Part shown: positions 36,383 through 51,300 of the stretch, one piece after another | Position numbering within the stretch: position 1 is the first letter of the stretch | Layout: each line of letters opens with the position of its first letter | Assembly (NCBI GenBank): GCA_964035545.1 | Contig: OZ037765.1 | Span: 34,795,504 to 34,859,503, forward strand | Origin: Bugula neritina | Taxonomy: Eukaryota > Bryozoa > Gymnolaemata > Cheilostomatida > Bugulidae | Direction of reading: 5' to 3' | DNA: 64,000 bases | The notes under the pieces: model-generated | The model's input: the letters and a program-made list of their open reading frames with translations, nothing else | What the model was told of the DNA's origin: nothing | Databases searched by the model: none | Position numbers and translations under genes: made by a program

Positions 36383-39300
36383 GTTAGTAAATCAATAACT
36401 TATACACAGTGTGTCAAATTAATTCTGTAAGAAGTTAGTAAATACTGAATGAGTTTCAGTGATAAGGAAAGTTTCACTGGTTGTATTCCATTTAGGAGCA
36501 GTAGTGGAGAAATTGAGATAGCCCAAGTTCTTTAAATTTCTTTATAGATTGTGGTTTGGGGCACGGGTTGAAATTATTGCGAGAACATAACTTCTTTTGC
36601 TACATTTCTAATCTTTCTCAATTTCTCCATTACTGCACCTACCTCTTGTATTCAATGTAACTGGCCCCGTGTGATATATTTATTGTGTACTTGCTGATAA
36701 ACTTGCTGATAAAAACTAAATAAAATAAAACAAGAGTTATATAAATGATTGCATGCATAAATGGGGTTAAAAATATCAAAGTAATGCTCACAAAAACTAT
36801 GTACAAGAAAAGCCATAAAAGTATTTATTACAAAATAATAATTCAGATGATATAATAATATGGATAAAAGTAACCAACCTCTTGGGTCTTTCATACACAG
36901 CACCAATATAATTATTATATTGAACAACCAGAATAAAATGATACAGTTTTGCTGCCAACTAATTCTAATAAGTTTACCAAGAATTTATATACTATGGCTG
37001 CTGTTACTGTACCAGGCAAAAATATTGTCCCTAAAATACCACAATGATTGTGTCCCAAAACATAGTGAACATTCACTGGGTAGCCTCAGGGTATCAACTT
37101 AGCTTAGTAGAGGTAGGACAAGAATGATAGACACCTCAACCACAACGCCTGACCACATATCTAATAGTCAGCACAAGGCAGATGAGTAATGCCTGCTGAC
37201 GTATGTCACCTAAACATAAAGAAGAAGTTAATGGGGTGATGAGGTCAATAGTTATTTATAGTGGGTAATACACAACCAGTTACATTCAGTAACCAAAGTT
37301 TCTGTCATGTCACAGCTACAGTACATCTTCTGTCTATAGATGTGGTGTGGTGTGAGTTTATGTTGTAAACAAAAGAAAACGATAAGTTAAAATACATGCA
37401 CACGCGCACGCACGCACACGCACGCACACGCACACACACGCACACACACTTATATTCATATAAGCTAAAGTTAAGGTATTTCAACATGATTTACTGGCCA
37501 GTGGTATACTGTGTATAATCAGTTAGTCAAACTGATTATTATTATTTATAAAGTGGTGGATATTTTGTAGAGAAGTACTGGGTGTGGTTCAACACATCCA
37601 GTATAGATGGAGCTGATGATGAGTGGATGGAGAATGATACTACACCCTACACTATAGAAGAGATCAAGAATAAAAGTAGACATCATACAGTGACTCATGT
37701 TATACTGAAGTATGGCATTCCTCCAAATATCAACACACTGTTTCCTCATCTCACACATCTGAGGGTATCTGGAATATTCGCATGTCATAACTGGACCAGG
37801 TATTATATTGTGTCTAACACATGCATGCAGTATAAGAGAAGAAAATGAGAATTTCTTATCAGTGGTGACTATTCATACTGTTAGCTAGTATTTAGTGACT
37901 ATTCATACTGTTAGCTAGTATTTAGTGACTATTCATACTGCTAGCTAGTATTTAGTGACTATTCATACTGCTAGCTAGTATTTAGTAACTATTCATACTG
38001 CTAGCTAGTATTTAGTGACTATTCATACTGCTAGCTAGTATTTAGTGACTATTCATACTGCTAGCTAGTATTTAGTGACTATTCATACTGCTAGCTAGTA
38101 TTTAGTGACTATTCATACTGCTAGCTAGTATTTAGTGACTATTCATACTGTTAGCTAGTATTTAGTGACTATTCATACTGCTAGCTAGTATTTAGTGACT
38201 ATTGATACTGTTAGCTAGTATTTAGTGACTATTCACACTGCTAGCTAGTATTTAGTGACTATTCATACTGCTAGCTAGTATTTAGTGACTATTCATACTG
38301 CTAGCTAGTATTTAGTGACTATTCATACTGCTAGCTAGTATTTAGTGTCTATTCATACTGCTAGCTAGTGTTTAGTGACTATTCATACTGCTAGCTAGTA
38401 TTTAGTGACTATTCATACTGTTAGCTAGTATTTAGTGACTATTCATACTGCTAGCTAGTATTTAGTGACTATTCATACTGCTAGCTAGTATTTAGTAACT
38501 ATTCATACTGCTAGCTAGTATTTAGTGACTATTCATACTGCTAGCTAGTATTTAGTAACTATTCATACTGCTAGCTAGTATTTAGTGACTATTCATACTA
38601 CTAGCTAGTATTTAGTGACTATTCATACTGCTAGCTAGTATTTAGTGACTATTCATACTGCTAGCTAGTATTTAGTGACTATTCATACTGCTAGCTAGTA
38701 TTTAGTGACTATTCATACTGCTAGCTAGTATTTAGTGACTATTCATACTGCTAGCTAGTATTTAGTGACTATTCATACTACTAGCTAGTATTTAGTGACT
38801 ATTCATACTGCTAGCTAGTATTTAGTGACTATTCATACTGCTAGCTAGTATTTAGTGACTATTCATATACTGCCAGCTAGTATTTAGTGACTATACATAC
38901 TGCTAGCTAGTATTTAGTGACTATACATACTGCTAGCTAATATTTAGTGAATATTCATACTGCTAGCTAGTATTTAGTGACTATTCATACTGCTAGCTAG
39001 TATTTAGTAACTATTCATACTGCTAGCTAGTATTTAGTGACTATTCATACTGTTAGCTAGTATTTAGTGACTATTCATACTGCTAGCTAGTATTTAGTGA
39101 CTATTCATACTGCTAGCTAGTATTTAGTAACTATTCATACTGCTAGCTAGTATTTAGTGACTATTCATACTGCTAGCTAGTATTTAGTAACTATTCATAC
39201 TGCTAGCTAGTATTTAGTGACTATTCATACTACTAGCTAGTATTTAGTGACTATTCATACTGCTAGCTAGTATTTAGTGACTATTCATACTGCTAGCTAG

Positions 39301-42300
39301 TATTTAGTGACTATTCATACTGCTAGCTAGTATTTAGTGACTATTCATACTGCTAGCTAGTATTTAGTGACTATTCATACTGCTAGCTAGTATTTAGTGA
39401 CTATTCATACTACTAGCTAGTATTTAGTGACTATTCATACTGCTAGCTAGTATTTAGTGACTATTCATACTGCTAGCTAGTATTTAGTGACTATTCATAC
39501 TGCTAGCTAGTATTTAGTGACTATTCATACTGCTAGCTAGTATTTAGTGACTATTCATACTGCTAGCTAGTATTCAGTGACTATTCATACTGCTAGCTTG
39601 TATTTAGTGTCTATTCATACTGCTAGCTAGTATTTAGTGACTATTCATACTGCTAGCTAGTATTTAGTAACTATTCATACTGCTAGCTATAGTATTTAGT
39701 GACTATTCATACTGCTAGCTAGTATTTAGTGACTATTCATACTGCTAGCTAGTATTTAGTGACTATTCATACTGCTAGCTAGTATTTAGTGACTATTCAT
39801 ACTGCTAGCTAGTATTCAGTGACTATTCATACTGCTAGCTTGTATTTAGTGTCTATTCATACTGCTAGCTAGTATTTAGTGACTATTCATACTGCTAGCT
39901 AGTATTTAGTAACTATTCATACTGCTAGCTATAGTATTTAGTGACTATTCATACTGCTAGCTAGTATTTAGTGACTATTCATACTGCTAGCTAGTATTTA
40001 GTGACTATTCATACTGCTAGCTAGTATTTAGTGACTATTCATACTGCTAGCTAGTATTTAGTGACTATTCATACTGCTAGCTAGTATTTAGTGACTATTC
40101 ATACTGCTAGCTAGTATTTAGTGACTATTCATACTGCTAGCTAGTATTTAGTGACTATTCATACTGCTAGCTGTATTTAGTGACTATTCATACTGCTAGC
40201 TAGTATTTAGTGACTATTCATACTGTTAGCTAGTATTTAGTGACTATTCATACTGTTAGCTAGTAGTTAGTGACTATTCATACTGCTAGCTTGTATTTAG
40301 TGTCTATTCATACTGCTAGCTAGTATTTAGTGACTATTCATACTGCTAGTTAGTATTTAGTGACTATTCATACTGTTAGCTAGTATTTAGTGACTATTCA
40401 TACTGTTAGCTAGTAGTTAGTGACTATTCATACTGCTAGCTTGTATTTAGTGTCTATTCATACTGCTAGCTAGTATTTAGTGACTATTCATACTGCTAGC
40501 TTGTATTTAGTGTCTATTCATGCTACCAGCTAGTATTTAGTGACTATTCATACTGCTAGCTAGTATTTAGTATTATAGTATATAGAATGATACTGTAATA
40601 AATATGATATCCTATCACCAAATCATCTATCTAGTTCTCAATCTATCATATATTAGTATTTAGGTTATCTTTAGAGTTATCTTTGTTTTCATATCTGTAT
40701 GTTATGTTACAGCATATCTTCACTGGAGAATCTTGAGGTATTGAATATATCATTTAATAGCCTATCTGAAAGTCTACCTGAAGGTCTACCTGACAATATA
40801 TTCACATCCTTACTATCATTGAGAGAGTTGAACATGAGGCGCTGTGAACTGTCAACTCTACCAAACAGGTGTGTATTATATTATAGTGTAGAATGATACT
40901 GTAATATATATAATATCTCATCAGTAACTCAGCAACTGTCTGTATACATAGCAAAGGTTTCTACAGTTACACTCAGGTTGAAGATATTCTGTTGAGACTT
41001 AAAGAATCCATGACACACTTTACTTATATAGCATGAAAATATTCATCTATACCTTAGCTATCATCTAATCATCCTTTTAAGGGTGGATGGCTAGACTACT
41101 TTGTTTTATAACAAGTTTAGTGCATGCATGTCCAAAAAACTTTCGGATTTCTGAGCTCTCAGTACACACGTATTACGCCGCTTCCGGTCGGCTTCGAGTC
41201 CTAGTTACTATGTAACTAATAGTAATAATTGCATACTTTCCACAGCGTGTTATTTTTAGCCACTGCAACACATAGGTCAATCACTGAACTGGCATACAAT
41301 TTAAAACATAGAGTACAACTATGCCCAATGAAAAAAACAAATGCTACCATTTTATCATTCATATTAAGAGCTAAAGTTACTTCCGTTAGAAATTTTAAGC
41401 ATCGGAAAAATCAAATAGCCTCACCTCCACGATGTAATTAGAACGGGTGGTTAGGTACGGCGATAACACGATATTGTTAAAAGAAATTAGCTAAATCCAA
41501 CGAGTGGTAAACTTTTCTATAAAACATTACAAATAATTATGTAACTTATTACACTGCCTTACAAATAGATTATCATTACCGTAACCGGATATTACCAATA
41601 TAACGCGTGCCTAGTAGTACTACTAGTAGTAGTCGCTCGCTATCTGTATAAATTCGATTTCATGTTGCCATTGGACTCTAACGAACAAACTTATTACTTA
41701 TATTACTAGTTACACTTACTGTGAACATGACTACACGAGTGGTTTCTAGCTCTAAAGGCAAATGCAAAAGAAGAATGTGTGAAGCTGCAATGTGTTCGTA
41801 CAAAGAAAAGCACCTGTTTAAATGGCCTGCTGATACTCATACTGTGTGTGGTGAAAAATGGACCAAGTTTGTCAATGTGAAAAGAAAAGATTTTCTGCCT
41901 GATAACAACTCTCGTTTGTGTTTTCAGCATTTTAATGATGAACAATTTACAAACATGGGCATGTATAAAGCAAAGCTCATTAACATGTAAGTGAATAACT
42001 CCCTCAAACTCATATTGATACTCATACTGATATACTGATGCAGTGATTGTGACACTGACTGTGATAGAATTAGACGATAATGATGGTTCTTTTGATGTTG
42101 ATTTTCAACAACAAGTATAACTATAACTATTACGTATTACTAAAAGTTGGTATAAGTCAATAGGATCGTCATGACCGTGTTGATTCAATTTCATGTGATT
42201 ATCACTTTGAAAAACTTGCAAGTACAAGTTTGCATTTATGATTTACACGATAACCATTATTGTAAGGGAATTCATAATGGTGATAATATGAAAGACTTAT

Positions 42301-45300
42301 AATTATCAGAATGTGTCATAGTCACTTGGATACATACCATTAATATTATTATATTAATATTATGATTCATACGCACCGATACTCATGCTATGAGTATGAT
42401 ACTGGTTATTTGTGCCATCATCAATACCAGTAAATGGTAAATATTGTTCACTTAGCTTATTGAAAGAATGAACATTCATTGTTTTTTATTTACTCTTTAG
42501 ATTGCATTTAGAGAAAACAGCAGTCCCAACTATTCATTTAGTGGAAACTGAGGGTGCAACTGGATGTACTCCATTAACCCCTAGAAAACAAAGTCAGCAG
42601 GCGGCCACTATCACACCTAAAGAAGCTCGCTGGTTAAAAAGATCAGACCCCGATTTCCTGTAAGGATTACAATAATTATTGAAAATGCATCTTGAGCAAT
42701 AAAATTGAAATATGATGGAGACAATTGAGATTTTCTGCAGCTGTTTCAATAATATTTTTCCATTTACCTTCATATATAATAATATTTTAGAGCTTTGCCA
42801 AGTCAAACTAAAAAACCAGCTCTCAGTCTTAAGCCAGAAAAAAGGGGCCTACAGCAAGGAAAAGGACACAATAAATATGTGCAAACACCTAGAAGAATGC
42901 AGAAAAATATTAGAAGCAAAGCTATTCAATGCTGGTATATAGAAATATGGCGAAATAGTATTGTTCACTTAGCTCCAAAACTGAATTCATAGCTTTTCTC
43001 CATATTTATTTTTATTTAAAATGCATGTTCTAATGCAACAAAAAAAACAAATATTTTTTTATTTTGATTAGTATAAAAAGTCAACTTCTGTGTAATGGAA
43101 ATAATATTTTTAATTTTCCACCTCAAGGTGTGTCAAAAATGAATTTGGGCAATATATCCACTTGTAGCCTCAGTTTCCATTGAAGTGTAGATATCCGCTT
43201 TCACTGTAGAGCAGCTGTATGTTTGGTTTTATTGGTACTTTATTAGAGCCATAAATAGCAATGTGAAAACTATAATAAATAAAACAATATATTGGTAAAA
43301 ATATGTAAAAATTTATACTATGTCACAAAGTTTCATGAAAACAATAATATTGTTATATATTATATTACATTGCATTGCATAAGATATTCTAGTACTAGGA
43401 ATATTGTAATACCTGTTTGCTCTACATAGCTTCTACAAAGTGACTACTAAGTCATGGCTCTAGCACCTGACCTACCATGGCTAGGTCAGGTGCTAGAACA
43501 ATCATGGTGTGCAGCTTCCAAGCATTGATACATAGCTAAATTAAATTGTTTGCAAGGTTTTTACTCACTAATACACATTCATAACATAACAGTAACTTTA
43601 ACAAAAACAAATTTTATTGGCAATAAGGTTAAAAAGATATTTACTGGGCGTTAATTAAATACATTTCATTACTAAATTACTGATTATGTGCACAAACAGG
43701 ATGTATTACAAAAGGGACATTCTGGCTGTTACATGAATGAATATGAAATCTTGATAAGGTTTATAAAGTGCTACTAGTATGACTTAGTAAGGACTTTAAG
43801 AAGATATGTACTAGCAAATGTTCTGCTGCATGCATATATTTTATTAGTGTCCCAACTTTACAAGTGTGTCAGAGATTCTGGAACATGAGTTATAATTTGA
43901 TTTAAATCTTCATTGTACACGAATTTGCTGAACATCCATTCAGCAAATTCTTCCTCATCTTCAGTTGGGGGAATGTAGCTTGCACCCAATCATATAAGCA
44001 AGCTGGTAAAGGGCGTCTCTCACCTTTTTTAATATCTGGAAACAGCCAGAACACCAAAAACCGGTAGCTGCAGAATCTTTTTTTAGTGTTGAGAGAATGG
44101 GCCTTCTCATCAAACAAATCATCTACCAAAATAAATGATTGGCTAAATAATCAAGTAAGACTATCTAGAAAAACTAACAATAACAGTTACTAATATACAG
44201 TAGCAATTGACTAACCATGATATCTTAGGTAGCTGCTGTATGCAACTTCTAATACAGCTGGTTGCGTCAATTGCTGTACTCCCGGGTGCTGTGTTATACA
44301 TTCTATGCCGTCATCTAATCGAAGGTTTGCAGCATGATCACGACAACAAACAGACTGTTCTACTGTAGGCTGATTTTGACAGCGGTGGCAAGTGCACCAC
44401 TCCTTGGCTGGCCTTATATTTTTCTACAAAACAAGCTTTTTTAAAAAAAACATTGTTACCAGTATCATCCACATTAAGTCCATTAATTACTGTGTCTAAA
44501 TTTGTTTCCTGTATTTTTCTTTGTATTAAAAATTGAGTCCAATGAGGCTGAAGTTTGAAAATACTTTAAAATCATGGGTTTCCAAATATTCCAAGTTTGC
44601 ATTACTATTCAAACTATGTTTATATTTATAGTTAATAATTAATTAGATTTTTTATATTAAAACAAACTCATAATTTCTGCTATGAAATAAACCAAATTTT
44701 CAAGAATTTTAAAACATTTTATTGTTGTTAGTACTATATGTTATACTATAAAAGCAGAAATTCAGAGAAATGGGGGGGGGGCTTACAAATAGAATACTAA
44801 ATGCTATCATCGTGAATACAAGTTTGACATGATTATGTAAGTGATTAACTTATTTTGTTAAAGATCGGTATAGCCACAATTACAATAAAAATGAATAATA
44901 ATTATTATTATGCATTTATAAAAATACAATCCTTCCCTTGACCTAAAATATCAGGTAAATCCAACTACAAATAATTAATACTAATGGTGTGGTGGTTCGT
45001 GGAACTACCAGCAGCACAACATGTAGGGTCGCGCAATTGACCCGGAACAATGGATAACCAATTAGCGTAGTTGATAGTTAGCAGCAATTGTAGTTTCCCG
45101 CTGCTAACTCAGTCGAAGCTAGAGTGTGAAATAGATTAGATGTGTAACTTGTTTGGAAATAATGTATCGTTTTTATAATGTATAATTGTGTGTAAAATAT
45201 ACTCGTTCACTCGACTTATCCTGGTGCAGTTCTATAGTAAATAAATAGACTCTCTGGATAGCACATCAACCCTAAATCTGAAAATTATAACAGTGGTGGC

Positions 45301-48300
45301 AGCAGTGGGATAGTGCATCCAAGATGGAGACTGAAAATGCTGGAACTCAACCACCGGCAATCGAAGGTGAGCGTAGAGACAATGCTGTAGAGACAATGCC
45401 TGTTAACCATGTAGTAGAAGAGCGAAGGGTTCCGCGAGAACTAGCTGAGGACCGCTACAGGTTAAAGGCGCCCACCTTCACGGGTGAAGAGGAGGTGGAA
45501 CAATTTATCCAAGAGTTTAGCGACGTAATGGACGTCGCTCAGTGGCCCCCTAGGGTGGCCTTGCTGAAGCTTAGAATGGCATTAATGGACAAAGCCAAGC
45601 CCTATGGGCTGGGCGTAGACATTGATAATATCTTTGCTTCTCTGCGGGCCCGCTTTGGCCTCTCTGCTACAGATGCCAGGGCCCGATTGCAGAGGTTGCG
45701 GCGTGATCCCTGCACCCCGCTGCGGGAGCATGCCGCCGCGGTCATGAAGCTGGCACAGATCGCGTACAGCGACTTGCCCCCAGTCAACCGCGAGAGGTAC
45801 ACCCTCGACGCTTTCATAGCATCTGTCGACGATCTGGGTCTCCACCACCAGTTTCTAGCTAGGGGAGTCACCACCGTTGAAGATGCTCTGACTGAGGGGG
45901 AAGCTTACCTCCTAGCTAATCAAATGCATAAAAGTCGCGGAAGCTCCCGCCAAGTGGAGATAGACCGCGCAGACACGGCCGCGGGACAAGGGGAGGAAAC
46001 CTCCGCCGCGGCTGCCGTGTCCCAGTTGGCGACGGCATCGAAAGTCACTCAACTGACGGACATGCTAGCCAAGCTGATAGCAAAACTGACACCACAAAAC
46101 CCAGTGAGTACCGCCCCTGAGCCCATGCGGCCATCGGCGCCGCCACAGGGAGAAACAGTCAGTTTTTGCTGGGAGTGCGGAAATCAAGGACATTTCCGCC
46201 GATATTGTCCCTTCCTAAATCAGGGGTTAAACTACCGCGGCCCGCAGATGTTCCCACCTTCCGCGGGCCGACGATGAAACCTCCAGGGAAGAAGAAACGC
46301 AGGTCACCCAGACGGGTACCGCGTACTGGCAACCAACAGTGGCAACAGCCACGACGGACCAGCAAGGGGCTTCGCCCCGCAGCTGCCTTTTCTATGCCCC
46401 TTCACAACAGATTCACAGGGCTACAAGTCCAAGAATCTGGATGGGAGCCCACAAAGGTAGCTGAGAATCTAGCCTCGGCACCCCCGAGGCCTACCTACCA
46501 CCGCCCTAAGAGACCTCCTTCGCGACCCAAAGCGAGGGAGGTACTCCCTGCGAGAGTAAGGCCTGAAGGGAGAGTTCAGGTGCAGCCCCATGGGAACAGC
46601 TATTTCTTGCCCGGTAAACTGGAAGGCAAAGCTGTTACTTTCCTCATTGATTCGGGCTGTACCACAAACCTCTTAAGCCGCCAACTCTTCGACACCCTCA
46701 GTACTAGGGTCAGGGGCGAGATGGAAGCATACGAAGGGGAATACGGCACCCTCGCTGACGGGTCGTGCCTTCCCTTCTATGGTATAATTGAGCTGACGGG
46801 ACGAGTCCGCGATCAAACGATCCAAGAGACGTTCATCGTCAGTCAGCTCAAGGAGGATGCTATCCTCGGGATGCCGTTCCTTAAACGGCACGGATGTCAC
46901 ATAGATTTTAGCAGATCTGCAATGATGATGTCCGGGCGGGAACTCGCCTGCGTCGACAAGTTCGGCCGCCCTTTAGTGGGAGGTGTGCAAGTGGTACGCA
47001 ACCGTATCATACCAGGCCGCTCCCGGGCTACCATTCACTGCAGGGTGAATAGTAGCCGGATCTCTGGACTCGGGGTGGTTGAAGGCGCGCACGAAAAGAT
47101 CCAACTTGCCAGCAGTCTGAATCACCTGACTGAGCAAGGGGAGATCTTAGTGCAGTGTGTCAACCCCTTTACCGAGCCTATCAAGCTCCCGGCTGGGTCG
47201 ATGCTGGGCCGTTTTCACTCTGTTCAGGAGGGAGACGTAGGCCCGTCGCTGGGTGATGCGACGGAGGCACCCCCTCAGTGCCCTATTCAGGGACGGGGGG
47301 CAGTCCCAACACATCTCCGGGAGTTATACGAAACAGCCAGTGGCGGCTGCGCGAGTAACAGAGAACGCCAAGCTATGGCTAAGTTAGTACGCGACTACGG
47401 TGATGTGTTCAGCAGCGGAGAGCATGACGTGGGACTGACTGGAATTGTCAGACACGAAATACCGCTGACTGCAGGGACAGTCCCTGTCCGGCAGCCCACA
47501 CGCAGGCTGGGGCCGGAGAAAGAGAAGGAGGTTAGCCGACAAGTACGGGATCTTCTGGACCGGGGACTGATAGAGCCCGCCCATAGTGCGTGGAGCTCGC
47601 CAGTCGTACTGGTCCGGAAGAAAGACGGCAGTTGGCGGTTCTGTGTGGACTACCGCAAACTCAATAGCGTAACCATACAGGACGCCTACCCTCTACCTCG
47701 TATTGACGAGTCATTGGACGCCCTAGCCGGCAGCAAGTACTTCAGTACGTTAGACTTGCTAAGCGGCTATTGGCAGGTTCCTCTGAGTCCCGACGCCCAA
47801 GAGAAAGCGGCGTTTATCACACGGGACGGTTTGTGGAAGTGGAAGGTGCTGCCCTTCGGGTTAACCTCCGCCCCAGCCACCTTCCAGAGGCTGATGGAAC
47901 AAGTCCTTAGCGGACTCCATTGGAAGACACTGCTGGTCTACCTCGATGATGTCATCGTAATCTCTCCAGACTTCGAGACACATGTCAGTCGTCTGCAGGA
48001 GGTTTTCGAGAGACTCCGAGGTGCCGGTCTTAAGCTCAAACCTTCCAAGTGCGCTCTATTGCAGCCGGAGGTCAAGTATCTGGGGCACGTTGTCGGTCGA
48101 AACGGCGTGGCAACGGATCCCGAAAAGGTACGGGCAGTAGAAGACTGGGTCACCCCCCAAGACTTGACCGGACTCCGGGCTTTCTTGGGGCTGGTAGGGT
48201 ATTACAGGCAATACATACCAGACTTTGCGGGCATAGCCCAGCCGTTAAACCGGCTCACCGCAAAGGGAGTGACGTGGCAGTGGACTCCAGTCGAGCAAGA

Positions 48301-51300
48301 AGCGTTCGACCGCCTCAAGGGCTGCCTACTAACGGCGCCCATCTTGGCCTACCCAGACCCCACTCTGGAGTACATCCTAGACACGGACGCCAGTGACCAA
48401 AATGTTGGCGCTGTGCTGTCACAAGTGCAGGAAGGCCGAGAGGTAGTAGTAGCCTACTACAGCAAGTCTCTCTCACCCGCTGAACGAAATTACTGCACTA
48501 CCCGCAAGGAGCTGCTGGCAGTAATCAAGTCAGTGAAGCACTTCAGACCATATCTATATGGCAGGAAGTTCCGGCTGCGTACGGATCATGCCTCGCTGAT
48601 CTGGTTGTGCAGGAGAGCAGAGCCCTCTAGTCAGGTCGCCCGGTGGCTCGAAATCCTAGCTGAATTCTCATACCGGATCGAACATCGACCGGGCAAGAGA
48701 CACAGCAATGCGGATGGGTTGAGTCGCCGACCTGACGGAGGTTGCAAACAGTGTCTCAACATCGAGAGGAGGGATGGAGGTCCCCCGCGATGCGAGTTGG
48801 AGACGCTGGCTCATCACGGAGCACCGTTTGACTGGGATCAAGGTCAACTCAGGCAAAGAGTTGATGAGTCCCCGGAGGATGTACAAAACCTCCGCGCCAA
48901 CCCTGTACTGGCCGGTAATGTTCGAGAGCTGAAGAAGCTCCAAGAAGAGCTGCCTGGAGTCGTGGCAGACATATACCGGGCCAAAAGGGAAGGGCGACGA
49001 CCCAGCGAGGAACGCATACGACAGGGATGCGCCGAGTTCCGGCTATACTGTCAGCGTTGGGACTCGCTGCGGATCGGGCAGGATGGGTTACTAACCATCT
49101 CTCTAGCTGCCAGCGGCAGACACCCGGAGAGGAAGAGGGTAGTCTGCCCCCCAGCCATCCGCCGTGAGTTGATTTGGGATACTCACAAGCAGGCCCACGC
49201 AGGGGTCAAGCGAGTGATGTCCAAATTACGACTTCGGTGGTATTGGCCACAAATGGAGCGTGATGTCCGGCTCAGAGTCAAACAGTGTGAGATCTGCCAG
49301 GCCAGTAAGCATAGCCGCCCCCTGGTGAAGCAGGACGGCGGAGGCTATACGCTGGTAGGCCCTGGCAAGTAGTCGCTGTAGACCTGGTCGGACCCATGCC
49401 CCTGACCCCCAGAGGCAATAATTGGATCCTAGTACTAACCGACCACTTTACTAGGTGGGCGGATGCTCTGGCTATCCCAGATGCATCAGCCCCAACAGTG
49501 GCCAGGGCACTAGACCAACATGTATTCTGTTATTTTGGGCTCCCCGAACAGATACACTCTGATCAAGGCGCTCAATTCCAGTCTCAACTGATGAGCGACC
49601 TTTGCCGCCTCTGGGGAGTAAATCAGAGCAGGACCACCCCCTACCACCCTCAAGGTAACGGGGTGGTGGAGCGCAACAACCGGATGCTAGGTGATGCACT
49701 CCGGAGTCTCCTCCTTGGACGAGGTCAAGAGGAATGGGATACGGTGTTGCCACAAGTCATGCGTGCATACCGTAGCACCCCACACACCAGTACTGGTGAG
49801 ACCCCAAACCTCTTGATGCTCGGGAGAGAGACTCGTGTCCCTGACCATCTCACTTATCACGTTCCAGAGCAAGATAAATCAGTCCACGAGTATGCCAGTG
49901 AACTAGTGGAACGGATGAAGGCCGCACACGATATACTGCGCCAACAGCAGTGGAAGGTGCGGCACGAAGATTCCGATGAACCACCTCTCTATCAAAGGGG
50001 AGATAAGGTGTGGATGGTCAATTACCGTAGGCGCCGCGGACAGGCTGATAAGCTGAAGCCTAAGTTCGTAGGCCCCTACGTGGTCGTCGAGGCTATGCCC
50101 AATCATACGTACAAGATTGAGCGCTCAGGACAGGTGTCTATCCAGAATGAGTCTCGCTTGAAACCGTATTGGGCTAGCCCCGGCGGAGTGGGAGAAGCCC
50201 CCCCGTTGTTAGAGCCCAGGAGGCAAACAACAACGCGCGGGCGACGGCGGCATGGACCTGAATACGAAGTGGTCATACCGCGGGAAGAAAACTTGGTGAG
50301 AGAGGAGCGGCAGCTTTTGTCAACAGAAGCGTGTCCGCCACCGCCAAGTCTAATTCCATCACTTCCAGAAACCGAGCCGGTTCCGGAAGTGCAAACCCCC
50401 ATGGAGGGAGGGGCTCCATCCGGAGAACAAGAAGAGGTGACCGCTAACGGTGAAGTAGAGACGCCATTAGAGGCCCCTACTAACGAACCGGCAAGCGTGT
50501 CACCCCCCCCTAGAAAGGGGACAGCGTACGAGGCAACCCCCCGCATACTTGAAGGACTTCGTATGTGACTGCGTTAAAAGCGGCACACATGAAAGTCTAG
50601 GGGAAAACCGTACGAGAAAAAAATCGAGCAAATGTGGGAGTTGTCAACACCACGGAAATATCAACTTTTGTATCGGCGGAAATAGAAACAAAATTCATCC
50701 GCCGGGTGCACAAAGTCTTAATCACGCACCCCAACCACGTTGCTCGATCTTTTCATACGCTGATGCAGTCAGGAGTAGACGTGTTTCTAAGCAGTAGTTC
50801 AAACCATTTCACACACTCAGTATGTCTTACGACAACAGATCGTGGGGTGAGTTAACTATATCTTAATACGAAACTAGATTGCATCGCTCAGCGCTGACTC
50901 ACTGAGTCAACCGAGCTGGAGATAGGTTAGTGAAATACCGTAGTAAGAACTCAGTTTGACTTAGAGATTTTTATAATCTCATTGCAATACGTGTTCTATC
51001 TGACTATTCACTACCATTAATCTCTACGAGGTAACTGAATTAGGAGTTGCCAAGCTGTTCAAGCTGACAACACAGCAGTGTACTGTATTAACACTGTTGA
51101 AACTTTTTCAGATTACACTCGACCCGCTGCAACCAGGGTACGGGATAGAACACTTCCCGCTCCGTATCCGGAGGAGTATGCTAGTGGTGACCGGCCTGAG
51201 CCACTACGCCGCCGTTGGCGGTGGGTGTCTCCACAAACAGAGGAAGAAATAGAAACGGCCTGGGGGTCCAGAGGACGGACGAGATGCCAGATCTGTGGTG

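Noticed and set aside
37860-40572. CRISPR-like regular array
   Set aside because: Units are contiguous 30-bp repeats without unique spacers, in an animal gene intron; a minisatellite. The same holds for the other arrays in the window.
45582-50546. Antisense ORFs of 60-147 codons over gag and pol
   Set aside because: Shadows of the GC-rich coding strand; no recognisable domains.
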